A stretch of DNA of 64,000 nucleotides from Melieria omissa (GCA_963971225.1 CAXARI010000037.1:31001-95000); one strand, 5' to 3'; shown: positions 46,947 to 61,663, numbered from the stretch's first letter. Notes: generated from the sequence alone by a model not told the origin. Numbers and translations are program-made.

Positions 46947-48385
46947 ATGAGTACCCAAAATTTGTTGACGAATATGGCAAATACAAAGGACAATGAGAGT
47001 ACACCGCCGCCTTTTCAAGGCAGCACACGAACTAGGCGTTCCCCTGTTATTGCCTCGAGGGTAATCAGAGGCCAAGGAGAAATCGACCACGAAACCCCAG
47101 AACCAGGGTTCGTCGCACCCAGAGACCCCAACACTACACCGCGCGCTGTTTTGGGACCTTCAAAACCCACCGCGATTGTCTCAACACCAGGAGATATCGC
47201 AAAATCCACTCGACCAGAAAAGCAAGGATCGGGTAATATAAACATACCGGCAGCTCATCACGATAGCACTATTCTAGCACCGATAGTTGCACTAGGTCGG
47301 GAGATAGATGAGCTTATGCGATACTGCAACGCACAGAGAAATATGCACAAGGATGTTTTAAGACGATGCAGCGTCATCAGGCATTTGCATACGGAGGCAA
47401 TGATACAGGTGGACATGGAACAGAAGCAGTTAAGAGCGAGAACAAACCAAATCGCGGCAACAGGGTTAGAGACGGATGCGGCTGGCGCACGAAGTGGAAC
47501 ACACCTTGCCAAGCGGGCGAGAGCAACAGCTAGCCCTAAGGGTCCTGGAAAAGTCAAGTCTCCCGCAGCGAAGGAGCAGAAAGCGCTGGATGCGATGGTT
47601 ACACCAAAGTTACCGGAGGCGCCAGCTAATAATGAAACCTGGACTAAGATCCGGAGAAAAAATAGGCAGCGGGAGAGTCTGACAATTCGACCGAAGGCGG
47701 ACGCCATCATAATCACCACAAAAGGAAACGAGTCTTATGCTAACATCCTACGGAAGACCAGCACGGAACTTAAGGCCCTGTTCGAAGGGGTACTGTTCGA
47801 AGGACACAAAAAGGGGACCTCCTACTTGAGCTTAATCGTGCGAATGATACAACCGCAAATACATTCCAGGCGGCTATTGAGGGTGTTCTGAAGGACGAGG
47901 CGGTAGTGCAAGTGAGAACACACATGATCACGGTACAGTGTAAGGGTCTGGTCTCCGACATCAGCACCAAAGAGGAGCTCCTTGATGCTCTGGAGGAACA
48001 GGCCAAAATAAAACGGCCAGGTTTATCTGCAATAAGGAGTATGAGGAACACGTACGGCGGAACACAGACAGCATACATTACACTTCCGGCGGAAGACGCT
48101 AGGAGAGTGGTTGACCTAAAGCACCTACGGGTGGGGTGGGTCCGCTGTCGCGTGTCTGAGACCGCATCGCCAACAAGATGCTTTAGGTGCTGGGGCTATG
48201 GCCACATGGCAGCAGCATGCAAAGAGACGGACCGAACGGGACTTTGTAGAAGGTGTGGCGAGGGTGGCCACATAGCGACCACATGCAGAAAGCCGGAAAG
48301 ATGTGCACTTTGTGGAGGATCACACGCTGCGGGGAGCTCATTGTGCCCGCGGTACCAGGAGGCAAAGAATAAGAGACGCGCATGA
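46947..48385 (+). pseudogene. R1-type ORF1, copy B, one frame break
   Basis: ATG at 46947 (MSTQNLLTNMANTKDNES) begins a 314-codon frame with a Ser/Thr/Pro-rich N-terminus, VALGREIDELMRYCNAQ, a basic stretch with AKRARATASPKG, and RPKADAIIITTKGNES. Near 47790-47830 the frame is disturbed, and the C-terminal part reads from about 47820 in another frame: VRTHMITVQCKGLVSD, then three knuckles CFRCWGYGHMAAAC, CRRCGEGGHIATTC and CALCGGSHAAGSSLC. The layout matches R1-clade ORF1 proteins, which bind element RNA. TGA at 48383-48385 overlaps ORF2. Confidence 0.85.
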
Positions 48386-51300
48386 GAATTATTCAAATTA
48401 ACTTGAACCACTGCGCGGCTGCACAAGACTTGCTGTGGCAGAGCCAGGTGGAGCTGAGAGCAGACGTTGCCTTACTAGCGGAGCCGTACGTTGCGATAGA
48501 TTCGTACAACTACACGTCGGATCAATCACATAAGGCCGCTATCTGGATCCTTGGCGACAAAACCCCACAGGCCAGCCCGAAGGTGGCAAACCAGGGATTT
48601 ACATGGGTGCGAATCGAAGGGCTCTACATAGTTAGCTGCTACGCACAACCGAGCATGCCAATAGATGAGTTTCAACAGATGATGGGAAAAATGGTAACGG
48701 AATTGCGAGGTAAGCGTCCCGTTATTGTTGCAGGTGATTATAATGCCTGGTCGATGACATGGGGAAGTAGCCGCACTAACCAAAGAGGAAGGATAGTTGA
48801 GGAGGCATTTGCTACAATGGATCTAGTTTTGCTAAACGAGCCTGGGCGCTACACGTTTGACACTGGCAGTAGGCGATCGATTATTGATTTGGCCCACGCA
48901 GACAGAGCGACAGAGCTACGGCAAACCGCGTAAAGTGGCAAATCGCGGGAATGTACACCCACAGCGATCATAATGCCATTACGATCGATGTGGACCAAGG
49001 ACAAAGGCGTCCAACGTGTTTGCAGCGTCCAGCGAGTCTCGTGGAAGAGGAGCGCATTTGATGTGGAGGCATTCCAAGTAGCATGGAGTGGATTTTCATA
49101 CAACGGAGATACAGCAACAACCAAAGCCATGCAGGTGTCCAAGCAACTAGAAAATGCGTGTGATGCGGCAATGCCAAGGCGAAATGCCACAGTTAACAGA
49201 CCTCCCGCATACTGGTGGACGGATGAAATTGCGGAGTTACGTAGAGCACGAAGAAAGGCTCAAAGGGCGAGGGGCAAACCAAATTTTAGGAACCTGCATG
49301 CTAACTTTAGAGCAAGCAGTGAAAGGGCCAAGAGCTCCACAACCCACATGCCCAGATCTTTTAGAGAAGGTGGTGAGCGAACTTTTTCCCCGACAAGAAG
49401 GCATGGGCCAAGTCGGCTTAGACAAAATGAATGACTGGGCGGAAGTGCACGAAGTAGCGCCAGAAGAGGTGTTAGCCACGCTTTCGAGAATTAGCAATGG
49501 AAAAGCACCCGGCCCGGACGGGGTGCCAAACGCAGCACTCAAAGCCGCCGTGCGCATAAGACCCGATGTCTTTGCGGACCTCTACAGCGCGTGCATCAAG
49601 GAAGGGACCTTCCCAAAACGTTGGAAGCGACAGCGCCTGGTACTGTTACTGAAACCTGGCAAGTCACCGGATGAATCGTCGGCTTACAGACCATTATGTG
49701 TTTTAGACACGGTAGGAAAAATATTTGAGCGCATCATATGCGACCGCCTTCAAGAGTACCTGGAAGGAAAGGAAGGGCTCTCCAATTAACAGTTCGGCTT
49801 TAGGCGACGGCGGTCTACGGTTGATGCCATACGCACGGTGGTAGGCATAGCCCGCGAAGCAACGAGAGGAACGGGTGGACCATCCGGCACCATGAAATAC
49901 TGCGCTGTCGTCACCTTGGACATTCGAAATGCGTTCAATTCAGCCAACTGGACGAAGATACTCTTGGCTTTAAAGAACTTTGGCGTCCCAGCATACTTGC
50001 TGCGAGTGATTCGCAGCTACTTTTGCGAGAGGCTACTTGAGTACGACACGGAGGATGGGCCGAAAAAGTATGCGGTATCTGGTGGCGTCCCACAGGGGTC
50101 TGTTCTGGGTCCAACCCTGTGGAACGCAATGTATGACGGCGTCCTCAAACTGGATCTCCCCGCAAACACTACATTAGTCGGGTATGCGGACGACATTGCG
50201 CTAGTAACAGTAGGCAAGCAGATACTGGACGTTGAGCTAACTTGTAATGACGCAGTCTCCAGAATTCAGCGCTGGCTAAACAATGCAGAGCTTGACTTGG
50301 CCGCCCACAAAACGGAGGTAGTACTAGTGAGCGCGAGAAGAAGAAGAGAACAAATGGTGGTGAATATTGGAGGCCACGACATACGATCCAAGCCAGCTAT
50401 CAAATACCTAGGAGTATTGATAGATTCACGATTAACTTTCAAGGAGCACCTACCATCAGTCGGTAAAAAGGTGGCAGCAGTAAACGGGGCGCTCTTCCGC
50501 ATACTCCCCAACATAGGGGGACCGCAAGGAGCCAGGAGGAGACTGCTCTCCACAGTCACGGATTCTATTTATTTTTTTATTTATTTATTTATTTATTTAG
50601 TCAATGAATAAACAATTCTTACAGACTAATAACAATATATATTCAAACAATTCATTTAAAAAATTCAGCTAAGTTTCTTAAAACTAAGCTTTTAGGAAGC
50701 GCGAGATCGAGTTCAGGAACAGAATTTAAGTTGCAAAGAGTTCTAGTAATTGGAGCATTTTTGATATAATCAAATCTGCAGAACCCAACATTGAAATAAT
50801 CAATATGCCTGAGTGTGCGAGATAGCAACAACTCGGGACAGTCCACAGCGCCGTTTATGACATTGAATATGAGCGAGCAAGACAGATAGGAACGCCGGCC
50901 TTCCAGTGATTTAAGGTTAAGAAGCAAACAGCGGGAATCATAAGATGGGATAGGATCATAAAAGTTGAGGGAACGAAGGGCGAAGCGTAAGAAAACTTTT
51001 TGTATGCGTTCAATACGGTTAATGTGGGAAGCATGATAAGGACGCCAAATAAACGAGGCATATTCAAGGTTAGACCTAACATAGGAGGAGTAAAGTGATT
51101 TAAGAGTATATGGGTCGGAGAAAGAAGAACAGTGACGACGAATAAATGCTAACATGGAATATGCTTTGGAGACGACAAAGTTGATGTGGGAAGAAAAGGA
51201 CAACTTCGAATCGAAGAATAGACCAAGGTCCTTAAGCTCTTTCATCATCCCAAGAGTGGAGCCAGAAATATTCTATTCTATTGTCTTTTACGCAGCGCCG

Positions 51301-51963
51301 ATATGGGCAGGCGCAAAGCACACACACATGCGTGAGGCAAGGCAGGCTTACAGGATAAGCGCTCTAAGGGTGGCCTGCGCATACCGAACGGTATCTGAGG
51401 AGGCGGTATGCGTGATTGCGGGGAAATTACCTTTTGAAATTCGTGCACGGGAGCTGCAACAGCTGTATACAACTCAGGGCATAAAACCGACATTAAAGCA
51501 GAAGTTAGAGCAGCGGAACAAATCGCTTAACGAATGGCAACTAAGATGGGAGCAAGTAAGCAGAGGTCGGTGGACGTACGAGTTGATTCCCTGAATAAAG
51601 ACGTGGATGCAGAGAAAGCATGGAGACGTAGACTACCCCCTAACGCAGCTGCTGAGTGGACATGGGTGCTTTTTGTACTACCTAAATAAATTTAATTTAG
51701 CGAACACTGCCTTCTGTCCAAACTGTCAGGGAGAGGAAGAGAGCGCGAAACATATCCTTTTAGACTGTGGACGCTTTGACCATGAGCGGAAGGAGCTTGC
51801 TCAAATATTCGGGAGTTCTCCGACGGTGGAGAATTTTGTTATGGAGATGTGTGACACGACAGAAAAATGGAATGCTGCGTGCACATTTGCTGCTCGAGTC
51901 ATGTTAACCTTCACACTGTCACTATTAACATATGTTAATATTTCAATTTTGATTTTGCTATAA
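48382..51963 (+). pseudogene. R1-type ORF2, copy B, interrupted by a LINE
   Basis: ATG at 48382 overlaps the ORF1 stop. The endonuclease is as in copy A, with the same frameshift near 48920. A segment present in copy A (near 26380 and 26460-26570) is partly deleted near 49250-49320. RT motifs: GKAPGPDGVPNAAL, WKRQRLVLLLKPGKSPDE, a TAA at 49787-49789, FGFRRRRSTVDAI, LDIRNAFNSANW, GGVPQGSVLGP and GYADDIALV. After the LINE the C-terminus resumes at 51283, has a TGA at 51592-51594 and ends with CPNCQGEEESAKHILLDC. Inactive. Confidence 0.85.
50570..51275 (-). mobile_element. 5'-truncated LINE inserted in copy B
   Basis: Target duplication TTCTATT at 50563-50569 and 51276-51282. The minus-strand 3' tail is (AAAT)n, seen as ATTT repeats at 50570-50600. 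It codes only the RT C-terminal region (51248-50652): KELKDLGLFFDSKLSFSSH, RSNLEYASFIWRP, RIERIQKVFLRFALR. It is related to the C-terminus of the LINE at 12836-13444 but clearly another subfamily. The frame is open for 198 codons. Confidence 0.9.
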
Positions 51964-52283
51964 CTTTTTAGTTTTAAGTCCGATTTTCATGCGGCTTCGG
52001 CTCAGTGGCCAATTGATAAAGCTCTTTCTAAATATGTAATCAGAAAACAAAACATTTTATTTTTTCCATCTTTTTTTACAAATGAAAATGTTTACCCCTA
52101 TTTTGGTTACATATTAACATATTTTTATATTTTTCTTCTCATCCGTTTTATAAAGACAGCTTTCATTTTTTGAGCTCAGTTGGTATACAAAAACATAAAA
52201 CGGACTGTGCTAAAGAAGTTTGAGGTTCACTAAACTTGTAACAAACGTTTGCACTTGAAAACTGAACTAAGCAAAATTTGATC

Positions 52284-53714
<1,431 letters not shown>

Positions 53715-54262
53715 CAAGGTCTATAGAACGAATGTCCCGCCACTTAGACGTCAAAAAATTTGTTGTGCTCGTGTGACGTCACACAGAGGCGAGCTCTGAT
53801 TGGTCGAGCTTGTAAAATGCTAGAAAATATAAACAAACCCGAAAAAAGGTAGTTGCCATACTGTAAAAATTAAGCAAGTTGAAATATGTACACATGCATA
53901 TGGAATTATTTTACAATTTTTTTTAATTTACGCGTTTTAATGCAAGAGTTGTCTCGCATTTGAGCATCCAGGCTGCGTATTGGAAAATACATTTTTGATC
54001 GAAAAAAATTTTTTTAACATTATCACTGCAAGAAATGTGTTGCGATTCTTCAATGTGCCGCTGCAAATAACAAGGTGCAGCCAACAGTCCATCGCCGTTG
54101 ATACTTTGGAACACCATTTCAACACTCTTAACGCTTAAAGCTCAGAGGCAAGGTAACATATATAAAATACGAATAAAAAATATATAAATGTGGCAACACT
54201 ACGAATTGCTCATTCTACGTCACAACATGGCGAGTGGCGTAACCTTTATTTTATAAACCTTG
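53715..54262. mobile_element. MITE-like element within the GATA array
   Basis: 548 bases with imperfect inverted ends CAAGGT(C/T)TATA(G/A)A at 53715 and ending 54262, and inverted subterminal similarity (CGCCACT and GACGT words). No coding frame is credible. The flanks are GATA on both sides, so a target duplication cannot be measured. The superfamily is unknown. Confidence 0.6.
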
Positions 54263-54592
<330 letters not shown>

Positions 54593-55111
54593 CAGACGGC
54601 CATCGAGGAAGTACTTAAGGAAGAAGCGACAGTGCAAGTTAAGTCACACATGGTTACGGTGCAATGCAGGGGTCTGGTATCCGATATTAGTACCAAAGAG
54701 GAGTTGCTGGATGCTCTAGACAAGCAGGCGAGAATCAGGAGACCAGAAGGATCCGCAATAAGGCGTTTAAGGAACACGTACGGTGGAACGCAGACAGCTT
54801 ACATAACGCTACCAGCGGTAGATGCTAAGAAAGTAGTGGACTTAAAGCACCTGCGTGTGGGATGGGTCCGTTGCCGGATGTCGGAGGCCTTATCGCCAAC
54901 GAAATGCTACAGATGCTGGGGCTATGGCCACATGGCTGCAGCGTGTAAAGAACCAGATCGAACGGGGTTGTGTAGAAGGTGTGGAGATAAGGGGCACGTC
55001 GCATCATCATGCAAAAACGCAGAAAGGTGTGCTCTTTGCCAAGGGCCACATGATGCAGGGAGTACGAAGTGTCCTCGGTATCAGGAGGCAAGAAGTAAGA
55101 AGCGTTCATGA
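54593..55111 (+). pseudogene. R1-type ORF1 C-terminal part, copy D
   Basis: The frame is open from the GATA junction (QTAIEEVLKEEATVQVKSH) to TGA at 55109-55111. It has VGWVRCRMSEAL and the three knuckles CYRCWGYGHMAAAC, CRRCGDKGHVASSC and CALCQGPHDAGSTKC, but no N-terminal half. Met at 54632 is internal. Confidence 0.85.
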
Positions 55112-57273
55112 GAATTATTCAACTCAACCTTAATCACTGTGCGGCAGCACAAGACCTATTGTGGCATAGCCAGAGCGAGCTGCGGGCAGACATCGCGCTG
55201 TTGGCAGAGCCGTACGCTGACATAGACTCCCACAACTGGTCTACTGATAGGTCGCATAAGGCTGCTATCTGGACCCTGGGCGACAAAACTGCACAACGTA
55301 GGTCAACAATGACAAATGTAGGCTTTACTTGGATCCAAATCGAGGGGATGTACATAGCTAGCTGCTACGCACCGCCGAGCATGCCCATAGAAGACTTCAC
55401 AAGGATGATGTCAATATTGACGACGGAGCTAAAAGACTTACGCCCGATCATAGTGGCAGGTGACTTTAATGCCTGGTCGCAAACTTGGGGAAGTAAGCAC
55501 ACAAACCCGCGAGGAAGGGTAGTCGAGGAGGCTTTCGCTTCGATTGATCTAGTGCTTCTTAACGAACCAGGTCACTACACATTTGAGTCAGGGAGAGGAC
55601 GATCGATCATAGACCTAACTTATGCAGATAGATCGATAGCAAAGCATGCTAAGTGGGAAGTGTCCAAGGTTTACACACATAGTGATCACCACGCCATCAT
55701 TATTGATGTGGCTATAAGGCAAAAATGGAATACGCATGTACATAAGGTGCAGAAGATCTCATGGAAGAGGAGCGCTTTCGATGCAGAATCCTTTGAGGTG
55801 GTTTGGAGCGAGGCTTTGTTTGACGACGGTACGGCAGAATCCAAAGCTACACAGATAGCGAAAAGGCTGGCAGAGGCGTGCGATGCAGCGATGCCGAGGC
55901 GAAGTGGCAAGGTCAACAGACAAGAGGCGTACTGGTGGACCGAAGAAATAGCCGATCTACGAAAAAACTGCATAAAAGCGCGCAGAAAGGCTCAGAGAGC
56001 GCGACGAAGACAAGATTTCGGCGAGAAACAAGCGAAGTTTCATGCTTGCAGGCTAGCGCTGAAAAAGGCAATAAAAGCCAGTAAAAATCGATGCTTCAGG
56101 GAATTATGCGACAGTGCTGATGTCGATCCATGGGGGCAAGCCTACAAAACGGTGATGAGTAAGGTGAAAGGCCCAAGAGCTCCCCAACCTACATGCCCAA
56201 TTTTACTGAAGAAGGTCGTTACTTCGCTCTTTCCACAACAGGAAAGAATGGGCAATGTCAGCGTAAGTAGCAGTGTAGATGTACCGGAGACAAACGATGT
56301 AACGACGGAGGAAGTACTAAGCATCATTGGAAGGATCAGCGTTCTATCGCTGATCCTTCCAATGATGGCCCCAGGACCGGATGGGGTGTCAAACGCAGCG
56401 GTTAAGGCCGCGATTCGCTCGAGACCTGATGTATTCGCGGATCTCTGTAGCTCGTGCATCAGAGAGGGAATCTTTCCCTCTCTGATGCTATTGCTGAAAC
56501 CCGGCAAGGCGCCGGATGAACCGTCAGCATACAGACCACTATGTCTCTTGGATACCACAGGCAAGATTCTGGAAAAAATCTTATGTGATCGTCTGCAGGA
56601 GTACCTAGAAGGAGCAGAAGGACTCTCCGACCAACAATTTGGGTTTAGGCGAGCGAGATCAACGGTGGATGCCATAAGCATGATGATGGGCATAGCTAAG
56701 AAAGCGACATGTGGAACAGGTGGCGCTTCTGGAACCATGAGGTATTGCGCCGTCGTTACTTTGGACATTAGGAATGCCTTCAATTCTGCCAGTTGGGCGA
56801 GGACCCTGATGGCATTAGAAACCTTTGGCGTCCCGTTGTACCTGAGGCGCATGATCCGCAGCTACTTCTGTGAGAGAGTGTTGGAGTATGACACAGAGAG
56901 CGGCCCAAAAAAGTACGAAGTTACTGGTGGTGTCCCACAAGGCTCCGTGTTGGGCCCAACTCTCTGGAATGCCATGTATGACGGGGTCCTGAAACTAGAT
57001 CTACCAGCAGATGCCACGTTAATCGGATACGCTGATGACATAGCACTCGTGGTCACAGGAAAGCAAATCAGGGACGTGGAGCTGACATGCAACGACGCGG
57101 TGGCTAGAATACAGAGCTGGCTGAACATCGCAGAATTAGAACTGGCAGCACAAAAGACGGAGGCAGTGTTGCTGAGCGCGCAAAGACGAAAGGAACACAT
57201 GACGGTCAATGTCGGTGGACACGACATCCAATCAAAGCCGTCCATCAAATATCTACCACCTAACGGCAGTTAG
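55108..57273 (+). pseudogene. R1-type ORF2, copy D: intact endonuclease and RT core, C-terminus lost
   Basis: 721 codons without a stop, starting at the ATGA overlap. The endonuclease is complete (LNLNHCAAAQ, LAEPYADI, SCYAPPS, AGDFNAWSQTWGS, THSDHHAIII). RT has FGFRRARSTVDAI, LDIRNAFNSASW, GGVPQGSVLGPTLWN and GYADDIALVV. Between them, SVLSLILPMMA replaces SDRKA because of an inverted insertion at 56342-56367. The 35-bp deletion at 57254 ends the frame at KYLPPNGS. The thumb and zinc regions continue out of frame to 57718. By family, the endonuclease cuts the target and RT copies the RNA. Confidence 0.85.
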
Positions 57274-57895
57274 TACTAAGGCCGGAGCTGTACACAATGC
57301 GCTCACTCGTATACTCCCTAATATTGGAGGCCCACAGGGAGCCAGAAGGAAATTGCTCTCCACAGTCGTGGACTCAATTATTCTGTATGCTGCACCCATA
57401 TGGGCAGGAATACGAAGCAGCCAGCTACGGGGAGCGAAACAGGCATACAGACTTGGCGCGCTACGAGTGGCTTGTGCATACCGAACTGTGTCCGAAGAGG
57501 CAACCTGTGTCTTAGCGGGTAAGATGCCCTTGGACATCCGTGCTTGTGAGATGCAGCGACTGTACACAAGGCAAGGTGTAAAACCGACGCAACAGGAGAG
57601 ATTAGAGCAGCGAAGGCATTCACTTAACGAGTGGCAACAAAGATGGGAGCAAACCAATAAGGGGCGCTGGACATACAAGTTAATACCCCATCAGAACATA
57701 GAACATCAATATTGCTGACAGAGGAGAGGCAGGTACAAGATGAAATCGGCTAGACACTAGGGAAAACATGACAAAGACCATGACTGACGCTTGAGATACA
57801 ATACTCAAAACGGCCTCCTTGACGTAATTACCTACCGGTATCCCAGGGGGGAGTAACCGTCGGACAGTGAGGGGGTTTTAGTGGGTTAAAGTCTC

Positions 57896-58378
<483 letters not shown>

Positions 58379-58897
58379 CAGACGGCCATCGAGGAAGTAC
58401 TTAAGGAAGAAGCGACAGTGCAAGTTAAGTCACACATGGTTACGGTGCAATGCAGGGGTCTGGTATCCGATATTAGTACCAAAGAGGAGTTGCTGGATGC
58501 TCTAGACAAGCAGGCGAGAATCAGGAGACCAGAAGGATCCGCAATAAGGCGTTTAAGGAACACGTACGGTGGAACGCAGACAGCTTACATAACGCTACCA
58601 GCGGTAGATGCTAAGAAAGTAGTGGACTTAAAGCACCTGCGTGTGGGATGGGTCCGTTGCCGGATGTCGGAGGCCTTATCGCCAACGAAATGCTACAGAT
58701 GCTGGGGCTATGGCCACATGGCTGCAGCGTGTAAAGAACCAGATCGAACGGGGTTGTGTAGAAGGTGTGGAGATAAGGGGCACGTCGCATCATCATGCAA
58801 AAACGCAGAAAGGTGTGCTCTTTGCCAAGGGCCACATGACGCAGGGAGTACGAAGTGTCCTCGGTATCAGGAGGCAAGAAGTAAGAAGCGTTCATGA
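58379..58897 (+). pseudogene. R1-type ORF1 C-terminal part, copy E
   Basis: As in copy D: open from the GATA junction to TGA at 58895-58897, three CCHC-type knuckles, no N-terminal half. The protein is almost the same as that of D, the visible nucleotide change near 58840 (CATGACG) altering no knuckle residue. Confidence 0.85.
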
Positions 58898-61041
58898 GAA
58901 TTATTCAACTCAACCTTAATCACTGTGCGGCAGCACAAGACCTATTGTGGCATAGCCAGAGCGAGCTGCGGGCAGACATCGCGCTGTTGGCAGAGCCGTA
59001 CGCTGACATAGACTCCCACAACTGGTCTACTGATAGGTCGCATAAGGCTGCTATCTGGACCCTGGGCGACAAAACTGCACAACGTAGGTCAACAATGACA
59101 AATGTAGGCTTTACTTGGATCCAAATCGAGGGGATGTACATAGCTAGCTGCTACGCACCGCCGAGCATGCCCATAGAAGAGTTCACAAGGATGATGTCAA
59201 TATTGACGACGGAGCTAAAAGACTTACGCCCGATCATAGTGGCAGGTGACTTTAATGCCTGGTCGCAAACTTGGGGAAGTAAGCACACAAACCCGCGAGG
59301 AAGGGTAGTCGAGGAGGCTTTCGCTTCGATTGACCTAGTGCTTCTTAACGAACCAGGTCACTTCACATTTGAGTCAGGGAGAGGACGATCGATCATAGAC
59401 CTAACTTATGCAGATAGATCGATAGCAAAGCATGCTAAGTGGGAAGTGTCCAAGGTTTACACACATAGTGATCACCACGCCATCATTATTGATGTGGCTA
59501 TAAGGCAAAAATGGAATACGCATGTACATAAGGTGCAGAAGATCTCATGGAAGAGGAGCGCTTTCGATGCAGAATCCTTTGAGGTGGTTTGGAGCGAGGC
59601 TTTGTTTGACGACGGTACGGCAGAATCCAAAGCTACACAGATAGTGAAAAGGCTGGCAGAGGCGTGCGATGCAGCGTTGCCGAGGCGAAGTGGCAAGGTC
59701 AACAGACAAGCGGCGTACTGGTGGACCGAAGAAATAGCCGATCTACGAAAAAACTGCATAAAAGCGCGCAGAAAGGCTCAAAGAGCGCGACGAAGACAAG
59801 ATTTCGGCGAGAAACAAGCGAAGTTTCATGCTTGCAGGCTAGCGCTTAAAAAGGCAATAAAAGCCAGTAAAAATCGATGCTTCAGGGAATTATGCGACAG
59901 TGCTGATGTCGATCCATGGGGGCAAGCCTACAAAACGATGATGAGTAAGGTGAAAGGCCCAAGAGCTCCCCAACCTACATGCCCAATTTTACTGAAGAAG
60001 GTCGTTACTTCGCTCTTCCCACAACAGGAAAGAATGGGCAATGTCAGCGTAAGTAGCAGTGTAGATGTACCGGAGACAAACGATGTAACGACGGAGGAAG
60101 TACTAAGCATCATTGGAAGGATCAGCGATAGAAAGGCCCCAGGACCGGATGGGGTGCCAAACGCAGCGCTCGAGGCCGCGATTCGCTCGAGACCTGATGT
60201 ATTCGCGGATCTCTATAGCTCGTGCATCAGAGAGGGAATCTTTCCCTCTCTGATGCTATTGCTGAAACCCGGCAAGGCGCCGGATGAACCGTCAGCATAC
60301 AGACCACTATGTCTCTTGGATACCACAGGCAAGATTCTGGAAAAAATCTTATGTGATCGTCTGCAGGAGTACCTAGAAGGAGCAGAAGGACTCTCCGACC
60401 AACAATTTGGGTTATGGCGAGCGAGATCAACGGTGGATGCCATAAGCATGATGATGGGCATAGCTAAGAAAGCGACATGTGGAACAGGTGGCGCTTCTGG
60501 AACCATGAGGTATTGCGTCGTCGTTACTTTGGACATTAGGAATGCCTTCAATTCTGCCAGTTGGGCGAGGACCCTGATGGCATTAGAAACCTTTGGCGTC
60601 CCGTTGTACCTGAGGCGCATGATCCGCAGCTACTTCTGTGACAGAGTGTTGGAGTATGACACAGAGAGCGGCCCAAAAAAGTACGAAGTTACTGGTGGTG
60701 TCCCACAAGGCTCCGTGTTGGGCCCAACTCTCTGGAATGCCATGTATGACGGGGTCCTGAAACTAGATCTACCAGCAGATGCCACGTTAATCGGATACGC
60801 TGATGACATAGCACTCGTGGTCACAGGAAAGCAAATCAGGGACGTGGAGCTGACATGCAACGACGCGGTGGCTAGAATACAGCGCTGGCTGAACATCGCA
60901 GAATTAGAACTGGCAGCACAAAAGACGGAGGCAGTGTTGCTGAGCGCGCGAAGACGAAAGGAACACATGACGGTCAATGTCGGTGGACACGACATCCAAT
61001 CAAAGCCGTCCATCAAATATCTACCACCTAACGGCAGTTAG
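58894..61041 (+). pseudogene. R1-type ORF2, copy E: endonuclease and RT core, truncated
   Basis: 715 codons open from the ATGA overlap. All endonuclease motifs are intact. RT has ISDRKAPGPDGVPNAAL (normal here, unlike D), FGLWRARSTVDAI, in which Phe-Arg is changed to Leu-Trp, LDIRNAFNSASW, GGVPQGSVLGP and GYADDIALVV. The frame ends at KYLPPNGS after the 35-bp deletion, so the thumb and C-terminal zinc region are lost. The remaining part reads out of frame to 61486. Confidence 0.85.
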
Positions 61042-61663
61042 TACTAAGGCCGGAGCTGTACACAATGCGCTCACTCGTATACTCCCTAATATTGGAGGCC
61101 CACAGGGAGCCAGAAGGAAATTGCTCTCCACAGTCGTGGACTCAATTATTCTGTATGCTGCACCCATATGGGCAGGAATACGAAGCAGCCAGCTACGGGG
61201 AGCGAGACAGGCATACAGACTTGGCGCGCTACGAGTGGCTTGTGCATACCGAACTGTGTCCGAAGAGGCAACCTGTATCTTAGCGGGTAAGATGCCCTTG
61301 GACATCCCTGCTTGTGAGATGCAGCGACTGTACACAAGGCAAGGTGTAAAACCGACGCAACAGGAGAGATTAGAGCACCGAAGGCATTCACTTAACGAGT
61401 GGCAACAAAGATGGGAGCAAACCAATAAGAGGCGCTGGACATACAAGTTAATACCCCATCAGAACATAGAACATCAATATTGCTGACAGAGGAGAGGCAG
61501 GTACCAGATGAAATCGGCTAGACACTAGGGAAAACATGACAAAGACCATGACTGACGCTTGAGATACAATACTCAAAACGGCCTCCTTGACGTAATTACC
61601 TACCGGTATCCCAGGGGGGAGTAACCGTCGGACAGTGAGGGGGTTTTAGTGGCTTAAAGTCTC

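Larger units (their letters stand above)
46177..52283 (+). mobile_element. R1-clade LINE copy B (family 1), nearly full length
   Basis: 5' end GGGGGCAAAGG at GATA, 5' UTR 46177-46946, ORF1, ORF2, 3' UTR to 52283, then GATA. A 5'-truncated LINE (50570-51275) interrupts ORF2. Without it the element is about 5.4 kb. It is the best reference for family 1. It differs from family 2 in the 5' region, the 3' UTR and at many ORF sites. Confidence 0.9.
54593..57895 (+). mobile_element. R1-clade LINE copy D (family 2), tandem unit 1
   Basis: 5' truncated at CAGACGGCCATCG inside ORF1, exactly as in E and F. It ends GTGGGTTAAAGTCTC, then AGATATATAGATA. Length 3,303 bases, equal to E apart from an 18-base net gain caused by a local inverted insertion at 56342. 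The 3' part after KLIPHQNIEHQYC differs from copy C and lacks the C-terminal zinc region. Confidence 0.9.
58379..61663 (+). mobile_element. R1-clade LINE copy E (family 2), tandem unit 2
   Basis: Same 5' junction (CAGACGGCC) and same 3' end (AAAGTCTC) as copy D, length 3,285 bases. Only scattered substitutions and the D-specific inverted insertion distinguish them. It shares the 35-bp deletion at about 61022. Confidence 0.9.
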
